Positions 1 to 11,326 are shown, counted from the stretch's first letter. The stretch: DNA of 64,000 nt from Larix kaempferi (GCA_027924585.1 BSBM01001138.1:8108001-8172000); one strand, 5' to 3'. Notes: generated from the sequence alone by a model not told the origin. Numbers and translations: made by a program.

Positions 1-1498
1 CCAATGGAAGGGGAGTTCATTCGAAGTTGTGACTATATGAATCTTTTTGGTGCAATTTGTGAAGATGAAATGATTTCATTTAAGCATTATATGATCATCT
101 TTGTTTTTCAATATGAAAAATGCTATATTTTTTTTTTAAATAAATAAAATAAAATATTAAGTTGGATATCTAGTTATAAGATTTTATCACTCACTCTATA
201 ATTAATATCCAATTAGTAAAAGTTTTCTCATAACAAATTTCTTTCACAAAATAGCATTTTATATCTAAGCTATCAAAACATCTAATAAATCATTAATAAA
301 GACACAATATGTAGTAAGCTAAAAGATCGACTATTTGCACTGACTATCTCGTGAGTTTTCCGGTCAAAATCCGGCATGAATTGTTGAAATGATAGTATTA
401 GGTTGTTGGAATTGCATATTCGGGGTGCCTTAAGGGTAATCGAGGGCGCTGAATCCTTTTATGCAATTGAAATTGCAATTTGAACAATCAAAATTGCAAT
501 TTCAGCAAATAATCACATCGTCGGATTTCAACAAAACTCACCATTTACCTACAATTGCCATTCACCTACATGCATCTCCCCCAACAACCAAAATCCATAG
601 AATTGCTCCAGGGTATTTTTTAAGGATTCTAATAATATACTTAAGTATAGTATTCTAGGCGATTATTTTGGATTCGAAAAAACATATATATAGATAGGTA
701 GACGAATATTAAATATGAAATATACAATTTATTACTGAAAATTGTAAAATTTGACGAATATTATGATAAAAAAACATATTTTATGTAAATATAGACAATA
801 TTAGAGATTAAAAATGACCAACTAACAAATTTATTTTTTGAAAAAATGCCCAATTGGCAAAAATTCGCCCCTAAAAATTTCCCTGAATTGCTCCATAATA
901 GGTTTGCCATCTCTTTTAATGGTAGATGCTAATATTTAAAGTTTGGTCATAATTACAAATATGCAAAAGCCCAAGCACCTCAAATTTTCTCTTATATGAA
1001 AGTACACTTTAACCACATTTTCAAATATGCATTGCTTATTCCTCACATCTCAAAATAACATGTCACTTCTAGATGCCACAAAATGTGATTCATCATCTCA
1101 AGATTTATTATTCTTAAACACATTTTTAGGGAAATTCCATACTTTGTTTTTCTTCCATATTTCAACAAAGGTACTAAATGGCCAAACCAATTTTGTTGTT
1201 CAACAAACAAATACAAAACAACCAAAAGATTGTACGACTCCACATCCAAGAAACAAAGAAACAAGAACAAATGAAAATTATGTACTGTAAGCAATTTTAA
1301 GTATATGTATCATACTTGAATAAAACTTATAAAATATTAAAATAACAAATATAAATACTAAGCAAATTTTTGATAATTGTTTATTACACATCAAACAAAT
1401 CTCATGTATAATATAAAAAATAAAATGAATGTGTACATTAAAAATTGAAAGACAATATATCAAATATCCTTATTGTAAGGTAGGGATAACTTCAAGCT
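1..1498. other. AT-rich intergenic sequence, no gene seen
   Basis: Both strands were read and no recognisable protein domain, tRNA or bounded mobile element was found. The short open frames have biased, low-complexity translations. The only distinct structure is a perfect 13-bp inverted repeat at 469-503, annotated separately. Confidence 0.6.
469..503. repeat. Perfect 13-bp inverted repeat
   Basis: The left arm gaaattgcaattt (469-481) is the exact reverse complement of aaattgcaatttc (491-503), with a 9-bp spacer. Each arm contains attgcaat, which is itself self-complementary. It could form a small hairpin; no function is implied. Confidence 0.7.
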
Positions 1499-1592
1499 TT
1501 CTGATTTTCCACTTTTGTTTTTGTTCGATTGCCCGTCACTTGGGGCCGGTAGCAATGAACTATTGGTTAAGAAACGCAATCCAGGGGCATCT

Positions 1593-1684
1593 AAGCCGTC
1601 AAAGTCACTCGGGGATTGCACCCGGCCTGGGCCACACCAAGCCGTCAAAGTCACTCGAGGATTGCACCCGGCCTGGGCCACACC
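1593..1684. repeat. 46-bp tandem duplication inside the SINE body
   Basis: Two nearly identical 46-bp units begin at 1593 and 1639 with aagccgtcaaagtcactcg and end in ggcctgggccacacc; a third unit starts at 1685 and stops after a few bases. They lie in the 3' half of module 3 of the composite SINE and are GC-rich compared with their surroundings. Confidence 0.85.
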
Positions 1685-1809
1685 AAGCCTTATGAAGGCT
1701 GGATTTTTAGGTGTCTCCTCCCAATTAGCTCACCCCTAAGGGGAATTGAACTCGGGTCGCCCTGCTAACGAGACCCACACCTTAACCAAATGAACTAGCG
1801 AGAATTGAC

Positions 1810-2235
1810 TAAATGTTAGGAGGACATGGGGGTGGGCTTTGATCCACTTATGTGTCCACAAGTCATGAGATCATTTAATCCAATCTCTCTTAGTGGAACC
1901 ACACGTTCGACCACTACCTCAAGGTGCCCCCATGGCTCCAGGTTCGGCCCTCATTGAAATCAAAACCTTGTCCATTGGTGAAAAATTCCTTACTCTTCAC
2001 CAATGGATCCAACCCCTTTGGGCGTTAAATGTTAGGAGGACATGGGGGTGGACTTTGATCCACTTATGTGTCCACGAGTTACAAGATCATTTAATCCAAT
2101 GTCTTTGGGTGGAACCACACGTCCGACAACTACCTCAAGGTGCCCCATGGTTCCAGATTTGACCTTCATTGGAATTGAACCTTGTCCACTTGTGAAAAAC
2201 TCCTCGCTCTTCACCAATGGATCCAACCCCTTTAG
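1810..2235. repeat. 216-bp tandem pair of SINE monomers
   Basis: The segment from taaatgttaggaggacatgg (1810) repeats from 2026 with high but imperfect identity, and both units finish in ccaatggatccaacccc. The pair forms modules 1 and 2 of the composite SINE. The units have diverged independently by substitutions throughout, so the duplication is old relative to the flanking target-site repeats. Confidence 0.85.
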
Positions 2236-2256
2236 ACAACTTCTGATTTTTCACTT

Positions 2257-2907
2257 ATTTATACATTAGTATGACTTTTGGCTTTTAGGATAAGTGGGTG
2301 ATTCCTCACCTTATTCAATAATTAATACTAAAGCAAATATTTACAATAATTTAAAAAAAAAAAAAAACATAATCTTCTGACATTATGATTAGATTTCAAA
2401 CAATTATGATTAGATTTAGTATTTAAAAGAAGAGCTAAGGTGGCAATAAATTTGACTTTAAGTAACTAAAGAAGAAAAATAAGAAACCATAATCAAGTTT
2501 GGTTTATTAAACAAATCTATCTGAACTTTTGAGCTGTAACTTTCCACCATAAACCTCACTTTTAATTCATTGCTTGACCAATTAAAATTGTTATAAATAG
2601 AATGTAAAAAGTATATACAGAGTCTAGATGAATAATGGACCTAAAATTCTGGTATAGCATCCTTGCTTATGAACAAAAGTGATTCGATTTTTAATAAAAT
2701 TAGCTCCAACAGTTTTGTGAAGTCTGTATATTCATTCCGTTAATATAAAATCCTGTCAACAAGCCTGTATGTAGCTTTGCATTATTATCCAAGAAAATGC
2801 TGCCTCGACCTTATCAATTTTGGCAGAACATGTCACTAACAAACAAAATCAAACATTAATTTTCCTGAACACAAAAACATGACAATTCCAAAAGAGGTGG
2901 TTAAAGG
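2257..2907. other. Intergenic sequence, nothing recognised
   Basis: AT-rich, with a poly-A run near 2351-2366 and a short repeat of atgattagattt (about 2385-2420). No coding potential or RNA gene was seen before the tRNA-His gene. Confidence 0.55.
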
Positions 2908-2979
2908 TGTGGCTGCTGGGATTCGAGCCCAGGTCTCCACGGCCACAACGTGGAATTCTCACCACTAAACTACAGCCAC
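2908..2979 (-). tRNA. tRNA-His (GUG), copy 1
   Basis: The minus strand reads GTGGCTGTAGTTTAGTGG at its 5' end and closes with CAGCCAC plus discriminator A. The 7-bp acceptor stem is perfect. The anticodon stem CCACG/CGTGG encloses loop TTGTGGC, giving anticodon GTG. The T arm CTGGG-TTCGAAT-CCCAG is perfect. It is identical to copy 2 (53738-53809) over the mature region and appears functional. It lies 240 bp from a tRNA-Lys gene on the same strand, as in two further cassettes at 53.7 and 55.3 kb. Confidence 0.95.
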
Positions 2980-3218
2980 TTTATGGAATATTTCAACCCT
3001 TGTGAGTTTGTGTGGCTGTGTTTTCGAATCAAAATATAAATAGTAAACTTAAAATACCACCTATTGGCTTAAAAACACTACTTACACTTTAGAGAGCCCT
3101 CTCTTGTGATTTGCAATGCAAAGTTTGTCAAATTGTTCTGCTGTACTAAATGTATAATAAATAGGGAAAACATACAGAATATATGCAAGCCATAGAAATC
3201 ATTTACGAACAATAAAAC

Positions 3219-3291
3219 CGCCCACCGTGGGGCTCGAACCCACGACCACAAAGTTAAGAGCCTTGTGCTCTACCAACTGAGGTAGACGGGC
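3219..3291 (-). tRNA. tRNA-Lys (CUU), copy 1, diverged
   Basis: The minus strand folds as tRNA-Lys with anticodon CTT in loop CTCTTAA. Compared with copies 2 and 3 it has three changes. The D stem reads CCTC instead of GCTC, which breaks the first D-stem pair and alters the A-box. The D arm/anticodon junction reads GCACAAGG instead of GCGCAAGG. The anticodon stem has CTTTG instead of CCTTG, giving a G-U pair. The T arm and acceptor are intact. It could still be transcribed, but it looks like a decaying copy, while its His partner is unchanged. Confidence 0.82.
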
Positions 3292-3417
3292 TGAACACGT
3301 TTAAATTAATTGAAGGAATTTTAAATATATATTATATACAAATTTTGCAATAAAAATATATATTTATATACAAATACACAGTTTTTTTAATATATATATA
3401 TAAACCTTCCTTTTAAA

Positions 3418-3840
3418 TTCACACTGCACACTTCATAAACCTAACATTCCATGCTAAAGTCTCATTAAAAAAAACCTATAACTTTTTAGTTTGTAAATTC
3501 ACGCCTCACACTTCATGAACCTAACCTTCCATGTTAAAATCTCATGAAAAACCTTATAACTTTTTATTTTGTATTCTAACCAAGCTTTCAGTATATCCTT
3601 ATCCTTTCCTGAGACTATAAGAATTTGCTTATTTATATATATATATATATATATATAAATAAAATAAAAATAAGTTTTTTTATTTCCTAAATCACACAAC
3701 ATGAGCCTTAACATTCTATGTTAAAAGTCTCATGAAAAGACCTATGACTTTTTATTTTGTATTCCAACCAAGCTTTCAATGTATCCTTTCTTATCTAGTT
3801 TGTAACCTATGAGACTCTATGAGCATTTGCTTATGAGATA
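3418..3840. repeat. Three diverged copies of a ~90-160 bp repeat
   Basis: Related stretches starting near 3420, 3505 and 3690 share cacacttcatgaacctaacc, tctcatgaaaa, then aactttttattttgtattc and aaccaagctttca. The second and third copies also share a downstream part with catttgctta or atttgctta. A (TA)n microsatellite interrupts at about 3634-3657. Each copy carries indels, so this is an old local duplication. Confidence 0.7.
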
Positions 3841-3905
3841 TCTTTCGAGGGAAGTTTTTTGGTCTTAACTAGTTAAACAAAACTAGGTAAACAATTTGTC
3901 GAATT

Positions 3906-3994
3906 TATATGGAATGTGTTTCATTAAGCTTACTTTTTTATTTTAAAGTTGATATGGAATGTGTTTCATTAAGCTTACTCTTTTATTTTAAAGT
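3906..3994. repeat. 44-45 bp tandem duplication
   Basis: Two adjacent units contain atatggaatgtgtttcatta followed by agcttact and ttttattttaaagtt, at about 3906-3949 and 3950-3994. No function is apparent. Confidence 0.8.
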
Positions 3995-6107
3995 TAAATG
4001 TTGATTAGCCATTGTTTATATTTTATTTATTATTTGTATGTTGTAATTAGTTTGTTTTTTGTTTTATTCTAGCTAATGTTTTTTTGGTAATCATTTCTTC
4101 AAAATCTTAATAATGAAATGATTTTTCAGTATATATATGATGAAATATTTATCATTGAGATTGCAGAATATATAATTTAGTGACAAAAGTAAGTGTGATT
4201 GGTTATATTATTATCTCAAATAATTAAAAGACATTTTATATGAAAGATCTTGATTTTGAATAAAAGATACTTTAACCCTCATATGGGGTGGCTGGGATGC
4301 AGGAGGGTGCCACTTAGTGACCATGCCAAGATGGGGACATGGCAACATATTCCCCGCATATATACTCCGAGGAAACAAACGTAGTAGGTTGGCAGGTAGG
4401 ATGCATACACGACCTCTATATCTTCAAGGCATCATCACTATGATAGGGATCTGCTAGTTCCAGGCTGTAGTTTGATGGCATCCTCCATGATGGCGATACT
4501 AATGATGATCGTTCAGTTGTTGTTAATGTGGTTCATGGGTGTTAATGGCATTCGGCATGGCGAACTATGAAGGCAATTACCAATTTGGCCTCCACCTTAC
4601 TTGCAACAAGTATTTGGGTTCTTTCATGTTTTGGGCATGGTTTTCTCAGTTTATCATTCAACATTCTCAATCTAGTTTTGGGTTCTTTCGGGGTCTATTG
4701 TTCTTCTTTCTGAGTCTCCCAACACTCTTTCCTCTCGATGTTTATCTCTCTCTTTGTGAGGGGGAATCCTCGAAACGCTTTGTAAGCTCTTCTCCTTGGT
4801 CTACCCCAATCTTTCTTCATCTGCCCTCTACAAATTTGTTGAATCTTCTCTCTTGGTCCAAGATTGGTAGACTTTGGAGGATTCATTCCATGGGATTCTC
4901 CCCTTGGATGAATAGCTTGTCTCTGGTTCAACTCTTATGGTTGGTTGAGGTCGAGGGCATTGTATGAGGAGAGGTAGATGTAGCAATTTGAAGCCCAGAG
5001 TTATATGGGAAGCAATGGGTCAAGACTATTAACAAATTCCATCCAATATCAGGCTTGAAATATCACAAGTTGAAGCATGGGTCAAGACTAAGCAAGACTA
5101 CATCAAAACCGAAGAAATTGAAATTGAAACGGGACCCTAGGTCCCCGATGCAGGTACCTCTTGTTCCAGGGACACTAAGTATTTCAAAACGATGGCCCTA
5201 TATTAGCAAGTGAAGGCACTCCTGGGTTAAAAACTCCATGACAGTAAATAGGAACACATTGAATTATTGTTGCTAATGGATGTGATGCAAAACTTAGCAT
5301 TTTGGTCAAAGCTACCACCAGTTTGGACATTGAAGCAAGAGTGCTTAAGACTTCAAGGACCCGAGGTGTTCATGATCTCCATATCTAATGATGATCCATC
5401 TTCTTAGAGTAGTTTTTGTTAAAATCTCTTTTTTAATTTCTAGTTATCTTAGTTTTGTCCAGGTTATATTTAGACTCTTATTATTGTTCTCTTAAGTTTA
5501 GAAAATCAATTGCCATGATTAGTAAAATTGTATGGATCACAAATAACATTTTGTTGTTAATTTGTTTTTCTTCGTGATAGATAAAAAAACTCATATTTTA
5601 TTCATTTCACTAAAATCAATGTAATTACCTTATAACTTTAAAAAAAACTCTAAATTTAAATATAATATCTAACATAAATTTTGTTGAATCTGCAATCTTA
5701 GCATGCTTTCATAACTAAACTCAGTCACTTTAAAAATTCCTTATCCACCATCTCAAGGTACGGAAGGAATGTTAAACAATTCTTTTAGTACGTGGGGATG
5801 TATACTAATGTTCATAGACGTTTAAATTTTTTACGTGGGGATGTATACTACTGTTTAGAGACATTTCAAAATTTTAGTGGACAAAAAGATACGTTATGTT
5901 TCAAATTTTTATGAGGTTCTAGGTATCAAACCACCATCTATTAATTAAATGATTTCCAAGCATAACAAATTTTTAAACTAGCAAATGATCATTGTGATAT
6001 TTTTTTAAGTTCGTCGAGAGTCCCTAAAGTATAAGGAGGTTAGTGAGACCCAGATAAAGTAGTAATTAGTTTTTTAGGTTATATATATATATATATATAT
6101 ATAAGTG
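3995..6107. other. Unrecognised intergenic sequence
   Basis: Between 4265 and 5410 composition is more balanced than in the flanks. A 142-codon open frame (4539-4967, +) is present, but its translation is hydrophobic and matches no family I know. This part may be remnant element DNA. The rest is AT-rich. A (TA)n run at about 6079-6102 abuts the 3' side of the LINE annotated next. Confidence 0.45.
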
Positions 6108-6609
6108 TTATATATAGTGGAAGAGTGGGATGCATTCTTCATATACATAGGATCCTTCCTCACATAATTCATTGTATGTGCATCCCTCTATCACTTGCAA
6201 AGCTAATTTTAATAGTTGATCTGCCTTCAGATTATGTTCACAGAATATATGTTGAAAAGTAATGCTGAAGAACTCAAATAGATTGTTTATGATTCCATCC
6301 AAAACTAAAGAACTAAGACCTACAACATACAATTGTTTTGTGCCCAGTCAATGATAACTTTCAAGTCGTGTAGCACCTGGGTGTAAGCAATATTTTTATA
6401 TCTAGCAAAAAAACTAGCATCCAAAGAGCCATCAATTCGCTTCTAGTATTAGTCATAGACATGCAGTTCATTTTTAATTTGAAGCATCTATAACTATTAA
6501 TACAAAAAACAACCCCAACTCCACAACTTTGAAAATGATCTTGAGAAGCCACATTGAAATATCCCCTAGCCCAATCCAATATAAAAATGGGAACAACTTG
6601 TTGTGTCAA
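6108..6609 (-). pseudogene. LINE C-terminal RNase H (broken)
   Basis: Two minus-strand segments, 6361-6609 and 6108-6332, show the plant RVT_3 RNase H pattern. The first begins with DWARGYFN, where DGA is expected, and contains MTNTRSELMALW, which holds the family's catalytic Glu. The second contains HIFCEHNLKADQLLKLAL, matching HI.RE.N..AD.LSK.A. A frameshift or stop lies between them. This is the domain some plant L1 elements acquired, and it marks the LINE's 3' end. Confidence 0.75.
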
Positions 6610-6816
6610 AGGATTGGCCTAACAATCGTCCTACTCCTTCAATAATTATCTGAATGTTGAAACAATTATGCTCCCTACTCGTGCAGTGATACAACCCCTA
6701 CCTTAAAAAATTAAGTGGTTCCCGACCTTCTAGATTTCCCAACATATGAAGCATGTCAACTCCACCCAATCATGAACATTTAAAGTCCGTGATCGAAAAC
6801 AAGTGGATAATGGTGT

Positions 6817-7278
6817 CTAGGACTGGTCCCAGGAAATATTGCAGATCCCCTTCACATACTGCCACACTTGACGAGTAAAAGGGGAAAATATCAACAAGTG
6901 ATCCACAGGCTCCGTTGCACTACAACATAATGGAAAAATGTTGGGACCAACCCCTACCCTCTTTAGAAACTTATCCCGAGTGAGAATGTGATTGCACAGA
7001 GCCAACCAATTAAAAATGTTAATCTTTAAAGGGGCATTACATTTCCATAACACACGAAACCACCAACAATCCTCCACTTCCACACCTTCTAAAAGGGCAT
7101 CATAAGCTAATTTGGAATTGATCACACCCGATTTCTCGTTCCATGACCATAACAGAGAATCTTTACTAGCCAAAAGTTGAATACACCCCATCTGTAGCCT
7201 CATAATATAACTTCTCCATTCCTCACTAAAATCCCCTGAGAGACCCAATTGTTGAGCCAATATCCCATCCATTTCCAA
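6817..7278 (-). pseudogene. LINE zinc-binding RVT domain
   Basis: A 153-codon open stretch encodes SGVINSKLAYDALL, then WWFRVLWKCNAPLKINIFNW, LTRDKFLKR and CCSATEPVDHLLIFSPFTRQVW. This is the zf-RVT domain found after the RT of plant LINEs, which normally has a CxxC...H...C cluster. The order RT, zf-RVT, RNase H supports a single original ORF2. It is open throughout but isolated by upstream and downstream stops. Confidence 0.8.
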
Positions 7279-7513
7279 CGGCTAACCCTCCACCAAGTGA
7301 GACCACCTAATCTAGAGTGTGAATTCCTTTAGCTCTGAGAAAGGCAACCAAATCTAGAGATAACTTATAAAAGTGTGAGCCTCTAATGATTGAATCCTCT
7401 CCCACTCTAATATGACAACCATCACCAAGCATCCAAACCAACTACTTACCCAGAATCTGATAAGAGCTTACGAGACAATTCTAGATGTTTGACACCCCTT
7501 TGACAGATTTAAC

Positions 7514-8959
7514 CTATGATCTTATCCACTGCATAACATAACAATCCTTGAAGTACTTGTTTGTAATAACCATGCTCCATAGACTATCCACAAACAGAGC
7601 TCTCCGGAATATTTTGAGTAATAAAGCTTGTGCAAAGAGGAAAATATTTTTCACAGCCCATCCTCCCAAGTGTTCAGGCCTCGACAAACTTTCCCAATTT
7701 TCCAGGTGAAACTTATCCTTTTCCTCGTTACTAGACCACAAGAAATTGTATACTTTCCTCCTCATGCAATTTAAAATAGACTTGGGTACCTTACATATAG
7801 AGAGTTAATAAACCAGGAGTTTCTCTAAAACATACTTCACTAGAGTTAATCTACCGCCAAGAGAGAGCCATCTCCAACACCAATGATTGTTCCTTTTGTC
7901 AAACTTTTTCAGAAGCCAATGCCAACCATTAGTGGAATAGTTGTTTGGATTGATAAAAGAGCTAAGGTATCTAGTACCCAAGCTAAGAGAAGTAACTCGG
8001 AAAGGTAACCCATGACTAATCTACATAATGATACCTCTATCCACACTGTTCTCTAAAAAATTCGACTTTCTCTCACTAATGAGCATGCCAGAGGCCCTAC
8101 AGAATAAGTCCAAAACATCCTTGTAGACCGACCATTGCACCACCAATCTAGAGCCGAATAACATGACATCATCTACAAATAGTAGATGATTTATATGAAC
8201 AAGAGCATAAACTTTAACCCCCTTCAAACAACCATCATCTTTCTTACTACCAATTAACCTACTCAAACCCTCAATGATTAAGAGAAACAATAAAGGGGAT
8301 AAAGGGAACCCTTGTCGCAAACCCCTTGAACCATTAATTTTTTTTGTAGGAGCACCATTAATTAACACTACAAAATTTGCTCAGACCACACACGTCATCA
8401 CCCAGTTGGTGGCCTTCATGCTAAGGCCAATCTGGAGCAATATTAATCTTAAAAAGACCTAGTCGACTCGGTCATAATCCTTGACCAAGTCCAATTTAAG
8501 CCCCAGTGCCTTCAAATTTTGAGTCTCGATACTATGAAAGGTCGCCAGAGCTACACCTATTGCATCCATGATTTGTGGATTCTCCAAAAACCCAAATTGT
8601 TCCCTTGATATATGTTTTGATAACAAGGGTTTCAATATGTGAGCGATAATCTTTGAAATGATCTTATAGATCACGTTGCATAAATATATAGACTTGAAAT
8701 CATTGAAAGACCTTGGATTCAAGCATTTTGGAATGAGAGCTATAAAAGTATAATTCATTGCACTAGACACTCTCCCAGTAATTCTGGACTCCTCCACTGC
8801 TACCAAAAGATCAGGTCTCATAATATAAAAAAAAATCCAGAAATAGTTCAATAGTCCATACATCGAACCCAAGACTCTTGAATTTTGCAAACCCTGACAT
8901 GAATTTCTTAACTTCATCTAATGTTACAGGGTTAAAAAATGGTTGAATCCTTATCCCTC
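7514..8959 (-). pseudogene. LINE reverse transcriptase (broken)
   Basis: Segments at 8459-8917, 8021-8368 and 7514-7765 (minus) are parts of one reverse transcriptase. The first contains NYTFIALIPKC, LCNVIYKIISKIIA, ISREQFGFL and LKLDLVKDYDRVD, which are fingers and palm motifs. The second contains GLRQGFPLSPLLFLL and the catalytic motif as FVDDVMLFG, with both aspartates kept. The third (WSSNEEKDKFHLENWESL.RP.HLGGWAVKN) is the thumb/connection region of plant L1 RTs. The palm is split by a frameshift between 8369 and 8458, with further stops before 7765. Family membership is clear; function is lost. Confidence 0.87.
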
Positions 8960-9880
8960 AGAGAATAAATGAGGATATCCATGGATGACTCTGATCTGGT
9001 CCGCAATAGAAATGTTTCCTTGATCCTTAAACAATAACTGGAAATAGTTAACAACTTCTATTTCCAGCTACTTTGGGTCAGTTAAATGTTGACCATCAGA
9101 ACTATGAATATCCCAAATAGAATTTTGAACCCTCCTGCACTCAACAAATTTATGGAAGAACTTGGTATTAAGGTCACCTTGAGACAACCAAACCACCCTT
9201 CTCTTTAGTCTCCCAGTCTCCCCCCCCCAACCTTAAGAATCTGCAACTTTATGTTCTCCAACACCGCAATCGAACCTGATCCTCTTAGAGAAGATATAAA
9301 AAATATTTCCTTTATATAACCCATCAATTTCCAATTCCACATTAATAAAATCCCTCTTAAGTTCCAATTTCCTCTCTTTCTCCCACTTGGATACTGGCAC
9401 CTTAAGAAATTTCAGCTTATGAACCAACCTCTACATAGCCGAGATATCCTCCACCCCATCCATAACGTCTCATTCTTTCCTAATTAGGATGATAAAATCC
9501 AGCTCCTTGATCCAAACATGATTAATTTTGAAAGGGTAGAGTTTCCTTTTCCCCATCCACTACAATTTGGAGAAGAATCCGAGAATGGTAAAAAACCAAT
9601 GAGGACTCTACCCACGATCTATATTTGAACAACTCATCAACCAATAATTCTGAAATGAGAAACCTATCCAATCTTTTAGCTATACCCTCTCCCGCATTTC
9701 TTCAATTTCCCCAAGTCAGGACCAGAGGCACTAACTGAACATCAATCAAACCAGATTGCTGAAATTTGAAATTGAAGAAGTCACAAAGAGGATCCAATCT
9801 CAACTTACAACCCCACACTCTGAAGTTTCCAGTGTGAGGTTCAGGTCACCCTACAAGATCAAATTTGGCAACATTGGCAA
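8960..9880 (-). pseudogene. LINE endonuclease C-terminal part and linker (broken)
   Basis: From high to low coordinates the minus strand encodes GDLNLTL, then SGLIDVQLVPLVLTW, KRLDRFLISELLVDEL and PFKINHVWIKELDF, as in the C-terminal half of the L1 endonuclease where the GD.N and LDR motifs sit. A linker segment containing KLKFLKVPVSKWEKE (9233-9427) follows. Single stop codons replace conserved Trp or Gly positions and the frame shifts more than once. The catalytic N-terminal half is absent from the window, so no nuclease activity is possible. Confidence 0.75.
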
Positions 9881-11097
9881 TAGGAATCTTGGTAATATTT
9901 TAATTGGTTTTGAGATATTGCAAAATTGGACAACTTTGAAATACATAATATAGAAGTACACATGTAAAATTGAAAAATATTCAATCCAGAGAGACAAGCT
10001 TCCCTTTTCCACCTTATAATATTATGGTAGGTGCACTGCTTTGCACCAAGAAACATATTATAATATTCTGATAAAACATGAAGAGGAAAGGAAAAATACT
10101 AGTTTTCAATCTCATGATGGGGTATTGCTTGCAGATGCCCCATTGACTCGTGATCCTCAACTACCTTGTGACTATGTTCAATACATATTACAAGAAGAAG
10201 AGCAAGTTTGTTACCATTGTCCAATTCTAGTTTCGAGATTCACTGAGAGCTCATTGGGGTTGAAGAGAGTCCATCATAGGAGGAGTCCACTAAAAGAGAT
10301 GAATGTGCAAGGGAGGGAGAACTAACCATGGACTCAAGAATGCCAAGGTGGTACATGATTTTTCCCACTAGTTGTTAGAGTGAGACAAGCTACATTGAGA
10401 CTTCAAGTTATTCCTGCCACTTGATACCCATAAATATATCGACCTCCTTCTTCCATTCCTCCATTTCCACCATATGTATTGCAACACCCATAACATAAGT
10501 AATCCAAACTTCATTATTTTTCTAATTCCTTTGTTGAAATTCCACTTGCAATATTTCCCTATGGATTCTAGATTCAATTACACTACAAGGTTCTTCAACT
10601 ACCTTCTAGGCACATCGTTTCACCCCCTCTTAACCTCTCTTAGTTCACAAAGAAGACAATGCCCACTCTTATAGTTGCAGTGAACCATGAGAGCCACTTG
10701 TGTAAAAGGGAAAAAATCTAGGGAACCAAACTAAACTCCAAATCACCACATAACAAAACCATGTAACTAGTGCTCAAGGAGACATGTGAAACTCAAACTC
10801 AAAGTGTGAGAGGGAATCTTCCCTCCTTCCAATAGAAAAGTGTCCTATTATGACCTTGAAACATCCAACTCTAATAAAAAACCTAACCATGGACCAAGGA
10901 ATGGAAGAATAACTCACATGCCCATCAAATTAACTCCACACTGATGACCAACCTTGAACTTCTCACAACTTAACTTCCCACACAAGTGAATGGGATTGAC
11001 AAGAAGGGATGTGTCATCGATTCAATAATTGTCCATCATTACATTCTTGAATACTCTTCCAAGTGGGAGGGTGATGTAAGCCCATTGAGTCCATAAA
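9881..11097. other. Unrecognised sequence between LINE and LTR element
   Basis: A 94-codon plus-strand open frame (10041-10325) matches nothing I recognise. The rest has frequent stops on both strands. The final bases, ctcat at 11098-11102, are the left target-site copy of the LTR element that follows. The DNA left and right of that element (before 11098 and after 15149) may once have been contiguous. The right flank is gypsy sequence, but I could not confirm gypsy domains on the left. Confidence 0.45.
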
Positions 11098-11102
11098 CTC
11101 AT

Positions 11103-11309
11103 TGTTAGCTACCTCACAAAGGCGCACAAAAAAATGACTAAAAAAAAGCCAATAGAGAACAAATTAGAATAAGCATGAATGCATTTCATTAAGATGATGT
11201 GCATATAAATACAACAAATTCTGACCCTCGGTTTCATATTCCAAGGAGTCTCTTGGAATTCTGAAGGTGACTATTCACCTTCACCTCCCCGAAGGATTAG
11301 TTTCCAACA
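11103..11309 (-). repeat. 3' LTR of the gag-only element
   Basis: It begins tgttagctacc and ends tagtttccaaca on the plus strand. It shares with the right LTR the blocks gcatttcatt, agatgatgtgcatataaat, tttcatattccaaggagtct and ggattagtttccaaca. Confidence 0.9.
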
Positions 11310-11311
11310 AA

Positions 11312-11326
11312 CCCCCCCCTTAATCC
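11312..11326 (-). other. Polypurine tract
   Basis: The minus strand reads AGGATTAAGGGGGGGG directly before the 3' LTR. This is the expected place and composition for the plus-strand primer, and it confirms the minus orientation. Confidence 0.8.

Larger units (their letters stand above)
1499..2256 (-). mobile_element. Composite (trimeric) tRNA-derived SINE
   Basis: The insert is bounded by a 16-bp near-perfect direct repeat, ttctgattttccactt at 1499-1514 and ttctgatttttcactt at 2241-2256 (one mismatch), which looks like a target-site duplication. On the minus strand it begins near 2240 and ends in an A-rich tail (complement of ttgtttttgtt, 1515-1525). Three pol III A-box/B-box pairs are visible. 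Module 1 has a B-box matching GGTTCAATTCC (2171-2181) behind an A-box-like stretch near 2210-2225. Module 2 is a 216-bp relative with a degraded B-box (1956-1966). Module 3 is a different head with A-box TAGTTCATTTGG (1786-1797) and B-box GAGTTCAATTCCCC (1740-1753). Plant SINEs usually have one head. Fusion of several SINEs followed by mobilisation as one unit is an inference. The alternative is independent nested insertions with a chance flanking repeat. Confidence 0.62.
6108..9880 (-). mobile_element. 5'-truncated L1-type LINE with RNase H domain
   Basis: Read on the minus strand, the segment carries, in order, the end of an AP-type endonuclease, a linker, a reverse transcriptase, a zinc-binding RVT domain and a plant-type RNase H. 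That is the ORF2 order of plant L1 LINEs, some of which carry RNase H. The frame is broken many times by stops and shifts, so it is dead. ORF1 and the 5' UTR are missing; homology stops just upstream of a GDLN motif near 9880, as expected for truncated target-primed insertion. The 3' end lies by a (TA)n run near 6080-6102. No clear target duplication was found. Coding parts are described separately. Confidence 0.88.

Noticed and set aside
4539-4967. 142-codon open frame on the plus strand
   Set aside because: The translation is hydrophobic and serine-rich with no recognised domain, there is no supporting exon structure, and the region around it looks like decayed repeat DNA.
6079-6102. (TA)n tract as a specific LINE tail
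   Set aside because: It adjoins the LINE 3' end, but similar tracts occur at 3.6, 48.9 and 59.2 kb without a LINE, so it is not diagnostic.
10041-10325. 94-codon open frame between the LINE and LTR element
   Set aside because: No family resemblance, no splice or promoter context, and a length expected by chance in this amount of sequence.
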